Source of the DNA: Melioribacteraceae bacterium
GTDB taxonomy: Bacteria; Bacteroidota; Ignavibacteria; Ignavibacteriales; Melioribacteraceae
Assembly (NCBI GenBank): GCA_022181065.1
Contig: BQMY01000120.1
Span: 1 to 64,000 of the forward strand
Direction: 5' to 3'
Length of the DNA: 64,000 bases
This document shows positions 55,777 through 64,000 of the stretch, piece after piece (positions within the stretch are counted from its first letter, which is position 1; each line of letters opens with the position of its first letter). The translations under genes and the position numbers were made by a program. The notes beneath the pieces are model-generated. The model was given only the letters and a program-made list of their open reading frames with translations. It searched no databases and was not told the origin of the DNA.

Positions 55777-56957
55777 TATTTTTCTCCGGTATAGAATTTA
55801 TTTGTAAGGAAGGTCTCAATACCGTTTTCATTCACAGATGAAAGTACTCTTTTGGCTCTGATAAAAGATTTATATCGATATTCGCTAAAGTTATCACGCG
55901 AACTGTCAAGGCTGTTTACCTTTACCAAACCTGACGCATGAATAAATTCAGTATCGCCAATATATATACCAACATGTGTAATTCTTTCTTTTTTCTCCGA
56001 TGTACCTTTGAAACCGAAGAATAATAAATCACCTTTCTGTAATTTATCAAAATCGATTGTTTCGGATACCAGTTCACCGGTGTGTACCTGCTGTGAAGCA
56101 TCTCTTCTTAAAACTATACCATTAAGATGATATACCGTTTTGGTAAATCCACTGCAATCCATTCCTTTAATTGAGGTTCCACCCCAAAGATAAGGTGTAC
56201 CCAAAAACGAATATGCTTTTTCCAGGATTTTATCCGCGTCGGTATTTCTGCTTTCAATCCATTCGTTGTATTTCATAGCATCTTCTTTTTTAACATAACC
56301 CGTTCTTCCATCCGGGAAAGCAGCTTTAAAATAACTTCCCTCTTCACTGATAAACTTCAGCAAATTACCGGCTACAATATCAGATACCCTTCCCGATTCG
56401 TCCGAGGCACCTTTGTACGAATGGGTAAAATCCGAAGTGACTATTATTTTTGGTGCTTTGATCCAGGCGTGATAATTTTCCTCATTTACGAGGTAAACGC
56501 CGTCGTCATCAACCCAGGCAAGATATTGATCCGGAGTTTGAATCCTGAACCACCATCCTTTTTTCTTGTAAACCTTTACGGGTGTACCAAGCAAACTTTG
56601 AGTAGCAAGCTCTGCGGAGTGTTTTGGATGACTGCGAAGGTTTGCCACCGATAAATTAATAATACCATAAATTTTTTCTTTCAATTCCTCTTCAGGTAAA
56701 ACATCAATATTGTCTTCCATTTCAAATTTTTCTCCTAAACGTTTGGTCACAAAATCTTTAGCTTCCGGGATATTTGTCTCACCCGTGAGCATTATTACAC
56801 CATCCTTCTCAGAATACTCAACATCAAAAATTGCGGTCCTTTTATCGGGGGCATATTTCTGCTTCGCATCATTTAGAACGGATTTCACTTTGTTACTGTT
56901 TTGACCATAGGAGATAAATGCTAATAGCAATATTAGCGATAGGATTCTAATCTTCAT
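55776..56957 (-). CDS. Secreted NlpC/P60 endopeptidase with SH3 domains
   Basis: A 393-residue exported peptidoglycan peptidase. Signal peptide 1-18. Residues about 20-80 resemble a BON-like fold (GVIMLTGETNIPEAKDFVTKRL). Two bacterial SH3-like domains follow (about 95-155 and 168-225). NlpC/P60 (about 240-365) has C268 in MDCSGF, H328 in THVGIYIG and H340 in FIHASG. Such enzymes cut D-Glu-meso-DAP bonds. It is upstream of, and coupled to, a dipeptide epimerase, a pair seen in murein-peptide recycling. CAGGA is immediately before the ATG. Confidence 0.92.
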   Translation of the reverse strand: MKIRILSLILLLAFISYGQNSNKVKSVLNDAKQKYAPDKRTAIFDVEYSEKDGVIMLTGETNIPEAKDFVTKRLGEKFEMEDNIDVLPEEELKEKIYGIINLSVANLRSHPKHSAELATQSLLGTPVKVYKKKGWWFRIQTPDQYLAWVDDDGVYLVNEENYHAWIKAPKIIVTSDFTHSYKGASDESGRVSDIVAGNLLKFISEEGSYFKAAFPDGRTGYVKKEDAMKYNEWIESRNTDADKILEKAYSFLGTPYLWGGTSIKGMDCSGFTKTVYHLNGIVLRRDASQQVHTGELVSETIDFDKLQKGDLLFFGFKGTSEKKERITHVGIYIGDTEFIHASGLVKVNSLDSSRDNFSEYRYKSFIRAKRVLSSVNENGIETFLTNKFYTGEK

Positions 56958-56993
56958 TCCTGCATCCCTTTTATTTTTTTATAACGGTTCGGT

Positions 56994-57746
56994 TCAATCT
57001 TCAAAAACATCAACTACAATAAGCGAGATATTATCACCACCACCAGATTTTTTGGCTAGTTCCACGATATCTTCCGCTGAGTAGTCCTGAATCAATAACT
57101 CTTCAAGTTCCTCATCCTCAAGCATGTCAGTTAAGCCATCACTACAAAGAAGGAGAACGTCATCGGGTAAGATAATATCCCCGATGTAATGAAAATCAAT
57201 AAAAGTGGATTCCCCACCACCAATTGAATTATAAATAAGGTGCGATCTTTCTCTTGGTAATCCCTGAATTTCAGAAATTGAGTGATCTTTTGAAATCTGT
57301 CTCAAGTATCCTTTTCTGAAACGATACAATCTGCTGTCGCCTGCTCCTGCATAAAAGAGACGTCCCTCGTAAAAAACTATACCGATAAGTGTCGCCCCCA
57401 TACCTTTCTTGAGACGATTTTTTTCACCTTCAGTTTTTATAAATTCATGAGTTTCTTCGGCAACTTTGTTGAAAATAGATGTAAGTTGAAGTGAATTCAG
57501 ATTAGTACCGAGGTTTACAGTTGCTTCCGCGAACTTTCTTAACACAATTTCGCTTGCGACTTCTCCTGCATCATGCCCGCCCATACCGTCAGAAACACCA
57601 AGCATAATAGGGTATTCCAGCTCATCGATGTTTATTTCGACAACAGCAGTGTCATTACGGAAGATCCTGTCAGCGACAAGCACCATATCTTCATTTTTTT
57701 TTCTTACTGCACCAATATCACAAACAGCATCAATAAAAAGTTTCAT
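56994..57746 (-). CDS. PP2C-type Ser/Thr protein phosphatase
   Basis: A 250-residue cytosolic Stp1/PrpC-like phosphatase. Motifs in order: RKKNEDMV, VSDGMGGHDAGEVAS (metal Asp), GMGATL, YAGAGDSRLYRF, SKDHS, LLCSDGLTDML and GGGDNISLIVV. It probably reverses Hanks-type kinase phosphorylation, but no such kinase is in the window. It lies 37 bases upstream of the NlpC/P60 gene and diverges from the gene at 57854. Confidence 0.93.
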   Translation of the reverse strand: MKLFIDAVCDIGAVRKKNEDMVLVADRIFRNDTAVVEINIDELEYPIMLGVSDGMGGHDAGEVASEIVLRKFAEATVNLGTNLNSLQLTSIFNKVAEETHEFIKTEGEKNRLKKGMGATLIGIVFYEGRLFYAGAGDSRLYRFRKGYLRQISKDHSISEIQGLPRERSHLIYNSIGGGESTFIDFHYIGDIILPDDVLLLCSDGLTDMLEDEELEELLIQDYSAEDIVELAKKSGGGDNISLIVVDVFED

Positions 57747-57853
57747 GACAGAAAATACTTCCGTTTGGTTAAATTAATTATAGTTTAGTAATTTACAAAT
57801 AATTATTAAAGAATAGAAGCTATTCCAGTTAACACTTCGAAAAATATGACCTT

Positions 57854-58510
57854 ATGCATAGATTCCTTCAACCAAATATATTGATTTATCTTCTCTTGTT
57901 CACGCTTATTTTCAGGTTAAATACAGTGGCGCAGAACCACGAACTTTATGATGACATAACATATATATCCGGAGTGATTCTGTCCGATGAGCTGAAATCT
58001 CATGAGAATAATCCTTATACATGGATTAACACGATTTATATTAAGACACTTCAGCATAAAAAGGGAGATATTGGTGAAACACTTTTTCTCCTTACATTTG
58101 CCACACTGCAATTCCGAACAATGCCACTGGAACTGCCCCTCATAGGGGATACAGTTCACATGCCCCTCCCCAGACCGACAGATTCACTTTTCTTCAAGCG
58201 TAATAATGCTATACCTCAAAAATTCCCTTATCATTTTTTCACCTCAAAAAATGAAAAGGATAAATACAGTCATTTTTTTGGAAACGCGTTTTTGGCTTTT
58301 AATGTCCGGATATTTAATTTATCAAAATTTATGGGTATCTTTGTTGAATATTTTGAAGACGCATTTAAAGTTGAAGGAGCTGTTGATTCAAAAGATTTAT
58401 CAGTCAATCAACTGGGTGAAGTTTTTGGTGTATTGCTCAGAGACAATCCTGATTTAATGCCTTCAGAAATACTTGAATCATTGGAATTCATATTTAGTCT
58501 AAAATTTTAA
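57854..58510 (+). CDS. Secreted protein of unknown function
   Basis: A 218-residue protein with an N-terminal signal or anchor (about 8-28). The pattern DKYSHFFGNAFLAF and later SVNQLGEVFGVLLRDNPDL is faintly like DUF2279/YfiM-type proteins (DKxxHF, N-x-G). I cannot name the family. It ends 11 bases before the NtrC-type regulator start and is likely cotranscribed with it. The downstream regulator may control envelope functions, but the sequence does not show this. Confidence 0.6.
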   Translation: MHRFLQPNILIYLLLFTLIFRLNTVAQNHELYDDITYISGVILSDELKSHENNPYTWINTIYIKTLQHKKGDIGETLFLLTFATLQFRTMPLELPLIGDTVHMPLPRPTDSLFFKRNNAIPQKFPYHFFTSKNEKDKYSHFFGNAFLAFNVRIFNLSKFMGIFVEYFEDAFKVEGAVDSKDLSVNQLGEVFGVLLRDNPDLMPSEILESLEFIFSLKF

Positions 58511-58521
58511 TCGGGTGGCGA

Positions 58522-59877
58522 ATGAAGTCGATTTTGGTAATTGACGACGAAAAGGAAATTTGTGAAAGCATCAGTATGATCCTCGAATATGAAGATTATG
58601 AGGTAGAGACCTCTTCAGATGTTCTTTCCGCATTAAAAAAAATTGAGTATATGATGCCTGACGCAATCCTGCTCGATATTCAAATGCCCAAAATGAACGG
58701 CTTTGAAGTTTTAACCTGGATTCGCGAAAAAGGTATTGATGTAACCGTAATTATGATTTCGGCTTTCAGTAGTCTTGAAAACGCTGTGAAAGCTACTAAA
58801 CTCGGCGCATTTGATTTTATTGAAAAACCGATCGACAGAGATAAACTGCTTATTAGCGTAAGAAATGCCGTCAAGCAGGCCGGTCTTAAAAAAGAAAACA
58901 AGAAATTAAAAGAGTCGATTGGAGATGAGACTGTAATAATTGGCGAGAGCGTAAAAATCAAGAATATCCTTGAAACCATAAGCAGGGTTGCTCAAACTGA
59001 AGCGCGGGTTATGATTACAGGTGAAAATGGAACCGGAAAAGAACTGGTTGCCAGAGCTATCCACAATGGTAGTAAACGTTCTGATAAAGAACTTATTGAA
59101 GTAAATTGTGCCGCAATTCCAAATGAGCTTATAGAAAGTGAATTATTTGGTCATGAAAAGGGTGCGTTTACCGGAGCACTCAATCAGCGGATAGGTAAAT
59201 TTGAGAAAGCAAATGGAGGTACACTCTTCCTTGATGAAATTGGCGATATGAGTTTGCAGGCACAGGCAAAAGTTTTAAGAGCGATCGAGGACGGTAAAAT
59301 TGAACGCGTTGGCGGTAATAATAAAATTGAAGTTGATGTGAGAATTATCTCCGCGACAAATAAAAATTTACAAGAAGAAATTCAGGAAGGCAATTTCCGC
59401 GAAGATTTATTTCATAGATTAAACGTAATACCTATTCATGTCCCTGCCCTTAGGGATCGGAATGAAGATATTCCAGCGCTCGTTGAACATTTTATTAAAA
59501 TTGTTTGTGATAAAAACGGATTCCCGGCCAAAAATATTAAACCGGTAGGGCTTGAACTGCTAAAGAAACAATCATGGACTGGAAACGTTCGTGAATTGAG
59601 GAATTTTGTTGAACGTTTACTGATAATGGTGCCTGGTGATGAGATCGGCGATAGCGACATAAGGCAATATCTCTCCGGAAATAATTCTAAACAGGATGAA
59701 CTGCTCAACATCTCAAACTCATTTCAGGAATTCAAGGAAAATGCCGAAAAAGCATTCATTTCGAAACAACTTGACGCTAATTCCTGGAATATCAGCAAAA
59801 CCGCTGAAATTCTTGGCATTCAGAGAAGTCATCTTTACGGAAAAATGAAAAAATATAATATTGAAAAGGATGGTTAA
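58522..59877 (+). CDS. Sigma-54-dependent response regulator (NtrC family)
   Basis: A 451-residue transcription activator. Receiver 1-120 with phosphoacceptor D52 (LLDIQMPKMNG) and Lys in EKP. The sigma-54 AAA+ domain (about 137-370) has Walker A GENGTGKE near 167-174 and an intact GAFTGA (214-219), which contacts sigma-54. A Fis-type HTH is at about 405-445 (WNISKTAEILGIQRSHLYGKMKKY). No cognate kinase is adjacent. It is read after a small secreted protein and 2 bases before a HIT gene. Target promoters are unknown. Confidence 0.93.
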   Translation: MKSILVIDDEKEICESISMILEYEDYEVETSSDVLSALKKIEYMMPDAILLDIQMPKMNGFEVLTWIREKGIDVTVIMISAFSSLENAVKATKLGAFDFIEKPIDRDKLLISVRNAVKQAGLKKENKKLKESIGDETVIIGESVKIKNILETISRVAQTEARVMITGENGTGKELVARAIHNGSKRSDKELIEVNCAAIPNELIESELFGHEKGAFTGALNQRIGKFEKANGGTLFLDEIGDMSLQAQAKVLRAIEDGKIERVGGNNKIEVDVRIISATNKNLQEEIQEGNFREDLFHRLNVIPIHVPALRDRNEDIPALVEHFIKIVCDKNGFPAKNIKPVGLELLKKQSWTGNVRELRNFVERLLIMVPGDEIGDSDIRQYLSGNNSKQDELLNISNSFQEFKENAEKAFISKQLDANSWNISKTAEILGIQRSHLYGKMKKYNIEKDG

Positions 59878-59879
59878 TT

Positions 59880-60227
59880 ATGGGAAATACCATATTTTCT
59901 AAAATAATTGATAAAGAAATACCCGCGGATATTGTGTATGAGAGCGATGCCGTACTCGCTTTCAGGGATATAAATCCGCAGGCACCTGTGCACATCCTTA
60001 TTATACCCAAAATTGAAATTCCAACTGTACGGGAAATCAAGGGTGAGGAACACTCACAATTGTTGGGTGAAATGTATGACGCGGCTAATAGCATAGCCAA
60101 AGATGAAGGTATTTCAGAAGATGGATTCAGACTTGTATTTAATTGCGATGATCATGGTGGCCAGGAAGTCTACCATATTCATATGCACCTGCTTGGTGGA
60201 AGACAAATGAACTGGCCTCCGGGCTGA
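59880..60227 (+). CDS. HIT-family (Hint-like) nucleotide hydrolase
   Basis: A 115-residue histidine-triad protein that hydrolyses adenosine phosphoramidates or similar nucleotides. The triad is HIHMHLLGG near residue 99, preceded by IFSKIIDKEIPADIVYE and PVHILIIPKIEIPT typical of Hint. The C-terminal WPPG is conserved in the family. It starts 2 bases after the NtrC-type gene. It converges on purD with one base between stops. Confidence 0.92.
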   Translation: MGNTIFSKIIDKEIPADIVYESDAVLAFRDINPQAPVHILIIPKIEIPTVREIKGEEHSQLLGEMYDAANSIAKDEGISEDGFRLVFNCDDHGGQEVYHIHMHLLGGRQMNWPPG

Positions 60228-60228
60228 T

Positions 60229-61506
60229 CTAATTTATAGCTTTATCAGCTATATCTGTTCTGAAATAGATTCCATCAAAAGAAATTTTGTTTAAAGCTTC
60301 ATAGGCGACGGTTTTGGTTTTTCCCAAATCCGCTTCTTCTTTTATAGCAGATACTCCCAACACCCTGCCTCCGGATGTAACAATTTTATTTTCACTACGT
60401 TTTGTTCCGGCATGAAATATAATAATAGAATCATCTTTAATTTCATCAAGTCCGGTTATTTCCAAACCCTTTTCATATTCATCAGGATATCCCTTTGAGG
60501 CTGCTATAACAGTAACGCATGATCCATCTTTAATGGTAACGGCTTCTTTATCAATTTTTCCTGCTGCCGAACTATATAAAAGCGACAAAAAGTCACCTTG
60601 CAGAAGTGGCAGTATTGCCTGTGTTTCAGGGTCACCAAACCTGCAGTTAAACTCTACTACTTTAGGTCCCTGATCAGTAAGCATTAACCCGCAATAGAGA
60701 CAACCCTTATAAGGATTACCTTCTTTTTCCATTGCTTCAAGAGCAGGTTTAATTACTTGCTCTTCCACATCTTTAAGAATTTTATCTGTAACTATTGGAG
60801 CCGGGGCATAAGCACCCATACCACCTGTATTTGGTCCTTCATCATTATCATAAATCCGCTTATGATCTTGCGCTGCCGGAAGGAGAAAATAGTCCTTACC
60901 ATCAGAAATTGCGAATACCGATGCTTCCTGACCGGTCATAAATTCTTCAACCACTACCATTTCACCGGAGGTACCGAATTTTTTATCAACCATACAGGTA
61001 TTGAGAGCCTGTAATGCTTCTTCTCTGGTGTTACAAATTAAAACTCCCTTTCCTGCCGCAAGTCCCGAGGCTTTAATCACAATCGGTAGCTCACAAACCT
61101 TAATATGATTAAACGCATCGTACTGCTCATCAACACCAAAAGTATGATAAGCGGCAGTAGGAATATTATATTTCCACATCAAATCTTTGGCAAAAACCTT
61201 ATCACCCTCTATTCTCGCCGCGCTAGCCGAAGGTCCGAATACATTTATTCCATTTTCGACAAGTCGATCAGTTAATCCGTCCACTAAAGGCTGTTCGGGA
61301 CCAATTACAACAAGTTCAATATTTTTTTGTGAACAAAATTTGATTACATCAACGCTCATGTTAATATTGAGTGAAACATTTTCGCCCAAATTTTCTGTAC
61401 CGGGGTTTCCCGGAGCAATATACAATTTTGAAAGAGATTTACTTTCTGATATTTTGTAAGCCAGAGCGTGTTCCCTTCCACCCGAGCCAATTAAAAGAAC
61501 ATTCAT
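60229..61506 (-). CDS. purD: Phosphoribosylamine-glycine ligase
   Basis: A 425-residue ATP-grasp enzyme for step 2 of purine synthesis: phosphoribosylamine + Gly + ATP to GAR. It has the N-terminal GSGGREHALAYK, KASGLAAGKGV, the Gly-rich PNTGGMGAYAPAP and the C-terminal VEFNCRFGDPETQ with catalytic acids. Its ATG is 2 bases after the GT4 stop, so the unit guaB-GT4-purD mixes purine and glycan genes. Confidence 0.95.
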   Translation of the reverse strand: MNVLLIGSGGREHALAYKISESKSLSKLYIAPGNPGTENLGENVSLNINMSVDVIKFCSQKNIELVVIGPEQPLVDGLTDRLVENGINVFGPSASAARIEGDKVFAKDLMWKYNIPTAAYHTFGVDEQYDAFNHIKVCELPIVIKASGLAAGKGVLICNTREEALQALNTCMVDKKFGTSGEMVVVEEFMTGQEASVFAISDGKDYFLLPAAQDHKRIYDNDEGPNTGGMGAYAPAPIVTDKILKDVEEQVIKPALEAMEKEGNPYKGCLYCGLMLTDQGPKVVEFNCRFGDPETQAILPLLQGDFLSLLYSSAAGKIDKEAVTIKDGSCVTVIAASKGYPDEYEKGLEITGLDEIKDDSIIIFHAGTKRSENKIVTSGGRVLGVSAIKEEADLGKTKTVAYEALNKISFDGIYFRTDIADKAIN

Positions 61507-61508
61507 TC

Positions 61509-62786
61509 TTAATCCTTGAGAAAAAATTGAAATTGTTTAGTCAATTGTTCTGTTAAAATCACCCTGTTGTAACCATCAACAAATTCTTCATCAGGTATTG
61601 GTAGTTCATTTTTCTGAAACAAGGTATAAATTTCTATCAGTTTTGATTTGATAGCATCAATATCATCCGGTTCACAAATAAAAGAAGCTTTATACTCCTT
61701 GCAAACTATTTCTGATATTCCTTTTGGTACAGTTGCCAAAACCGGTTTTTTAGTACCAAAATATTCGAGTAATTTGCCTGGTGTAACGGTATCAATATTT
61801 TTATTTCTCCCAAGCATCACCCATAATATATCAGCTCCTAAAAGTTTTCCGGCAACTTCGGAATGATCCATATACCCGTGGTTAAAGACATACTCGCTCA
61901 AACCAAGTTTATTAACCATATTTGCGTTTTCTTTCCTAAGCATGCCTGCAATATGAATCTGAATGTTCGAGGCAATGTCAGGACGCTCTACCAATAACTC
62001 CTTAAACGCCCTGAACATATATTCAGGAGTTATACTATCATAAAATATACCCGAATAAACTATTTTAAGTTTATTATTGGCAGGTAAAGTCGATGATTTA
62101 CCTTCAAAATCAGCAGGATCATATCCATGCGGTATAATCGTAACATCATCAAACGAAAGAAACGGATATTTTTGCAGTAGTGATTCTTTTATTTTTCTGT
62201 TTACTACAATAACCCGGTCTGCATTCTTGAGTGATTTATACTCCAATTTTTTGTGCTTTACCTTATGGTAGGGAGTCGGATAAAACGCAAAATGATTACC
62301 ATACCACAAATCACGATAATCAACAAACAGAGGAACATCATACTTTTCTTTTAACTCGGCAATTTTTTCAAAAGCAGAAAAAGGAGGGATCGTAACATAA
62401 ATCGCGTCGAAGTCCTCATTCTCAAGCAGCTCTTTTGCTACTTTTACAGCTTTGTTTGCCCATGAAATTTTATTATCAGGAATGAAAAACGTTTTACTTA
62501 ATTTGCTGAGGGCACTTCTCACCCACTCCGCAGGCATTTTAATGGTACCCTTCTTTGCCATGAGGGAATATGGGTCTGAGGAGCCCGTCCTGATAACTCT
62601 GATATCATTAGCCTCAACTTCTTTAGCCATACTCCCGTCATGTGCGAAGTAAGCCGTTTTGTCAGTTGTGATAACAGTGGGCTCCCACCCGAATTGCTTC
62701 ATGTACTTAACAAACTTTAAAGTACGTTGAACCCCGCTCAATCCCATTGGAGGAAAATAATATGCAACAACCAAAACCTTAAACAT
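61509..62786 (-). CDS. Family 4 glycosyltransferase
   Basis: A 425-residue GT-B enzyme, cytosolic or peripheral. N-terminal YYFPPMGLSGVQR is the GT4 acceptor-side start. The donor half has IVYSGIFYDS and GYMDHSEV...LLGADILWVML, then TPGKLLEYFGTKKPVLATVPKG with the EX7E-like region. Donor and acceptor are unknown. It lies between guaB and purD, 27 bases from the former. Confidence 0.87.
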   Translation of the reverse strand: MFKVLVVAYYFPPMGLSGVQRTLKFVKYMKQFGWEPTVITTDKTAYFAHDGSMAKEVEANDIRVIRTGSSDPYSLMAKKGTIKMPAEWVRSALSKLSKTFFIPDNKISWANKAVKVAKELLENEDFDAIYVTIPPFSAFEKIAELKEKYDVPLFVDYRDLWYGNHFAFYPTPYHKVKHKKLEYKSLKNADRVIVVNRKIKESLLQKYPFLSFDDVTIIPHGYDPADFEGKSSTLPANNKLKIVYSGIFYDSITPEYMFRAFKELLVERPDIASNIQIHIAGMLRKENANMVNKLGLSEYVFNHGYMDHSEVAGKLLGADILWVMLGRNKNIDTVTPGKLLEYFGTKKPVLATVPKGISEIVCKEYKASFICEPDDIDAIKSKLIEIYTLFQKNELPIPDEEFVDGYNRVILTEQLTKQFQFFLKD

Positions 62787-62813
62787 ACGAACTCAGTTTA
62801 TTCAAATACTCAA

Positions 62814-64000
62814 CTACATTGACGCTTTCGAATGATAATTCGGTGACTCCTTGGTAATAATAACATCATGCGGATGACTTTCACGCAATCCGGAGTTTGT
62901 AATTCTAACAAATTTTGCGTCAGTTTTCAAATCTTCGATAGTTCTTGCCCCGCAATAACCCATTGCCGCTCTGAGACCACCAACAAACTGATATATTGTA
63001 TCCATCAAATATCCTTTGTAAGGCACACGACCTTCGACCCCTTCGGGCACAAGTTTTTTAATATCATCTTCCGCATCCTGGAAATATCTGTCTTTACTTC
63101 CGGATTTCATCGCCTCAATAGAACCCATGCCACGATATACCTTGAAACTTCTACCTTCGTACAATACTTTTTCACCAGGTGTTTCTTCAACACCGGCCAG
63201 CATACCGCCAACCATAACTGTATCAGCACCAGCTGCTATTGCCTTCGGAACATCACCGGTCTGTTTAATACCACCATCGGCAATAACAGGAATTCCTTTA
63301 CCCTTCAAAGCTTCCGCAACTTCCATAACAGCGGAAATTTGTGGAACTCCTACACCCGCTATTACACGAGTAGTACAAATTGAGCCTGCTCCAATACCGA
63401 CTTTTACTGCGTTGACACCCAGATCAACCAAATCAAGCGCCGCTTCTTTTGTAACAATATTTCCGGCTATCAGCTGAATATCACGATATTTTTCTCTTAC
63501 CGCTTTTATCATATTCAAGACACCCTGTGAATGCCCGTGAGCTGTATCGATAACAATTACATCAGCACTTGCCTGAACGAGGGCATCTACCCTGTCCATT
63601 GTATCTGCAGTAACACCAACTGCGGCACCGACTCTCAATCTGCCAAGATCATCTTTACACGCGTTAGGATATTTTTTCTTTTTGGATATATCTTTAAAGG
63701 TGATCAAACCCTTTAAAGTACCATCATCCTCAACTACAGGAAGTTTTTCTATTCGATGTTTCTGTAAAATAGATTCAGCCTGCTCAAGTGTAGTACCCAC
63801 AGCAGCTGTGATAAGATTGTTTTTTGTCATTATATCTTTGATAGGCTGATGCAGATTAGGTTCAAATCGCAAATCCCTGTTTGTCAAAATACCAATTAGC
63901 TTGTTTTGTTCATTAACGATTGGTATCCCGGAAATCCTGTATTTTGCCATTAAATCTTTTGCGTTGCCTACAGTATAGTCAGGACCCAAAGTTATTGGTT
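62814..64000 (-). CDS. guaB: IMP dehydrogenase, 5' part outside the window
   Basis: NAD-dependent oxidation of IMP to XMP, first committed step to GMP. The window holds about 395 residues of the usual 485-490. The frame is open to base 64000, reading [10 protein letters not shown] at the edge, so the start lies outside (a TTG at 63989 is not the true start). A CBS pair (about 1-110, [22 protein letters not shown]) is followed by the TIM barrel with [15 protein letters not shown], whose Cys is the active-site thiol, and the [19 protein letters not shown] phosphate loop. It heads the guaB-GT4-purD unit. Confidence 0.95.
   Translation of the reverse strand, partial: PITLGPDYTVGNAKDLMAKYRISGIPIVNEQNKLIGILTNRDLRFEPNLHQPIKDIMTKNNLITAAVGTTLEQAESILQKHRIEKLPVVEDDGTLKGLITFKDISKKKKYPNACKDDLGRLRVGAAVGVTADTMDRVDALVQASADVIVIDTAHGHSQGVLNMIKAVREKYRDIQLIAGNIVTKEAALDLVDLGVNAVKVGIGAGSICTTRVIAGVGVPQISAVMEVAEALKGKGIPVIADGGIKQTGDVPKAIAAGADTVMVGGMLAGVEETPGEKVLYEGRSFKVYRGMGSIEAMKSGSKDRYFQDAEDDIKKLVPEGVEGRVPYKGYLMDTIYQFVGGLRAAMGYCGARTIEDLKTDAKFVRITNSGLRESHPHDVIITKESPNYHSKASM

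Noticed and set aside
1-64000. Mobile elements, prophage, tRNA and rRNA genes
   Set aside because: No transposase, integrase, phage structural gene, long terminal inverted repeats, or tRNA-like cloverleaf was seen in the short gaps between genes.

Overview
The window looks like one continuous stretch of chromosome from a low-GC Gram-negative bacterium of the Bacteroidota/Ignavibacteria side of the FCB group. This placement is inference. It rests on a 5'-nucleotidase whose C-terminus is a type A T9SS sorting domain containing the NYPNPFNPST motif, on several lipoproteins and outer-membrane beta-barrel proteins, and on gene types common in that group (GAF protein of about 790 aa, FloA, ClpC, single-chain GcvP, CNT nucleoside transporter). 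I see no tRNA, rRNA, CRISPR array, insertion sequence or phage gene. Gene density is very high, no gene-free stretch reaches 300 bases, and many neighbours overlap by 1-20 bases.

Layout. 1-5 kb: glycogen phosphorylase with a disrupted C-terminus, then a secreted 5'-nucleotidase preceded by a striking six-fold 11-bp-periodic TTAA array that looks like a Pho box. 5-18 kb: a GAF-domain protein, an aldo/keto reductase, an atypical SDR, a small membrane protein, PdxH, a TPR protein with three CbbX-like AAA+ modules, a classical SDR, an AIM24-family protein and RecQ. 18-25 kb: a TraB/PrgY-DUF697 pair, then a leftward unit of M64 peptidase, SpoIIE-type phosphatase, PduS-like flavo-iron-sulfur protein and PduT-like microcompartment shell protein, with no other microcompartment genes nearby. 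25-31 kb: a PCD-type dehydratase and ClpC, diverging from a FloA-membrane protein-UvrD operon. 31-35 kb: a nucleoside salvage operon (cdd, tdk, CNT transporter, purine nucleoside phosphorylase). 35-41 kb: GcvP, CoA-binding protein, Omp85-family barrel and RsmE, then a DUF2062 protein.

41-54.5 kb is the most unusual region: eight leftward genes that look like an undescribed exopolysaccharide machine mixing features of the Bcs (cellulose), Pga (PNAG) and Pel systems. In order of transcription it encodes a GH9 glucanase lipoprotein, a KaiC/RecA-like protein with a broken Walker A and a degenerate GGDEF-like C-terminus (BcsE-like in design), a TPR plus beta-barrel exporter (BcsC/PgaA/PelB-like), a processive GT2 synthase, a small membrane protein, a Rossmann/NodB-like/beta-sandwich protein lacking the metal-binding histidines (PelA-like layout), a five-domain FN3 lipoprotein, and a PAS/PAS/HisKA/REC protein whose ATPase domain is degenerate.

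54.6-64 kb: a peptidoglycan-peptide recycling pair (NlpC/P60 endopeptidase and Tat-exported dipeptide epimerase), a PP2C phosphatase, a divergent unit of a secreted unknown, an NtrC-type regulator and a HIT protein, and a leftward guaB (partial)-GT4-purD unit that runs off the right edge.
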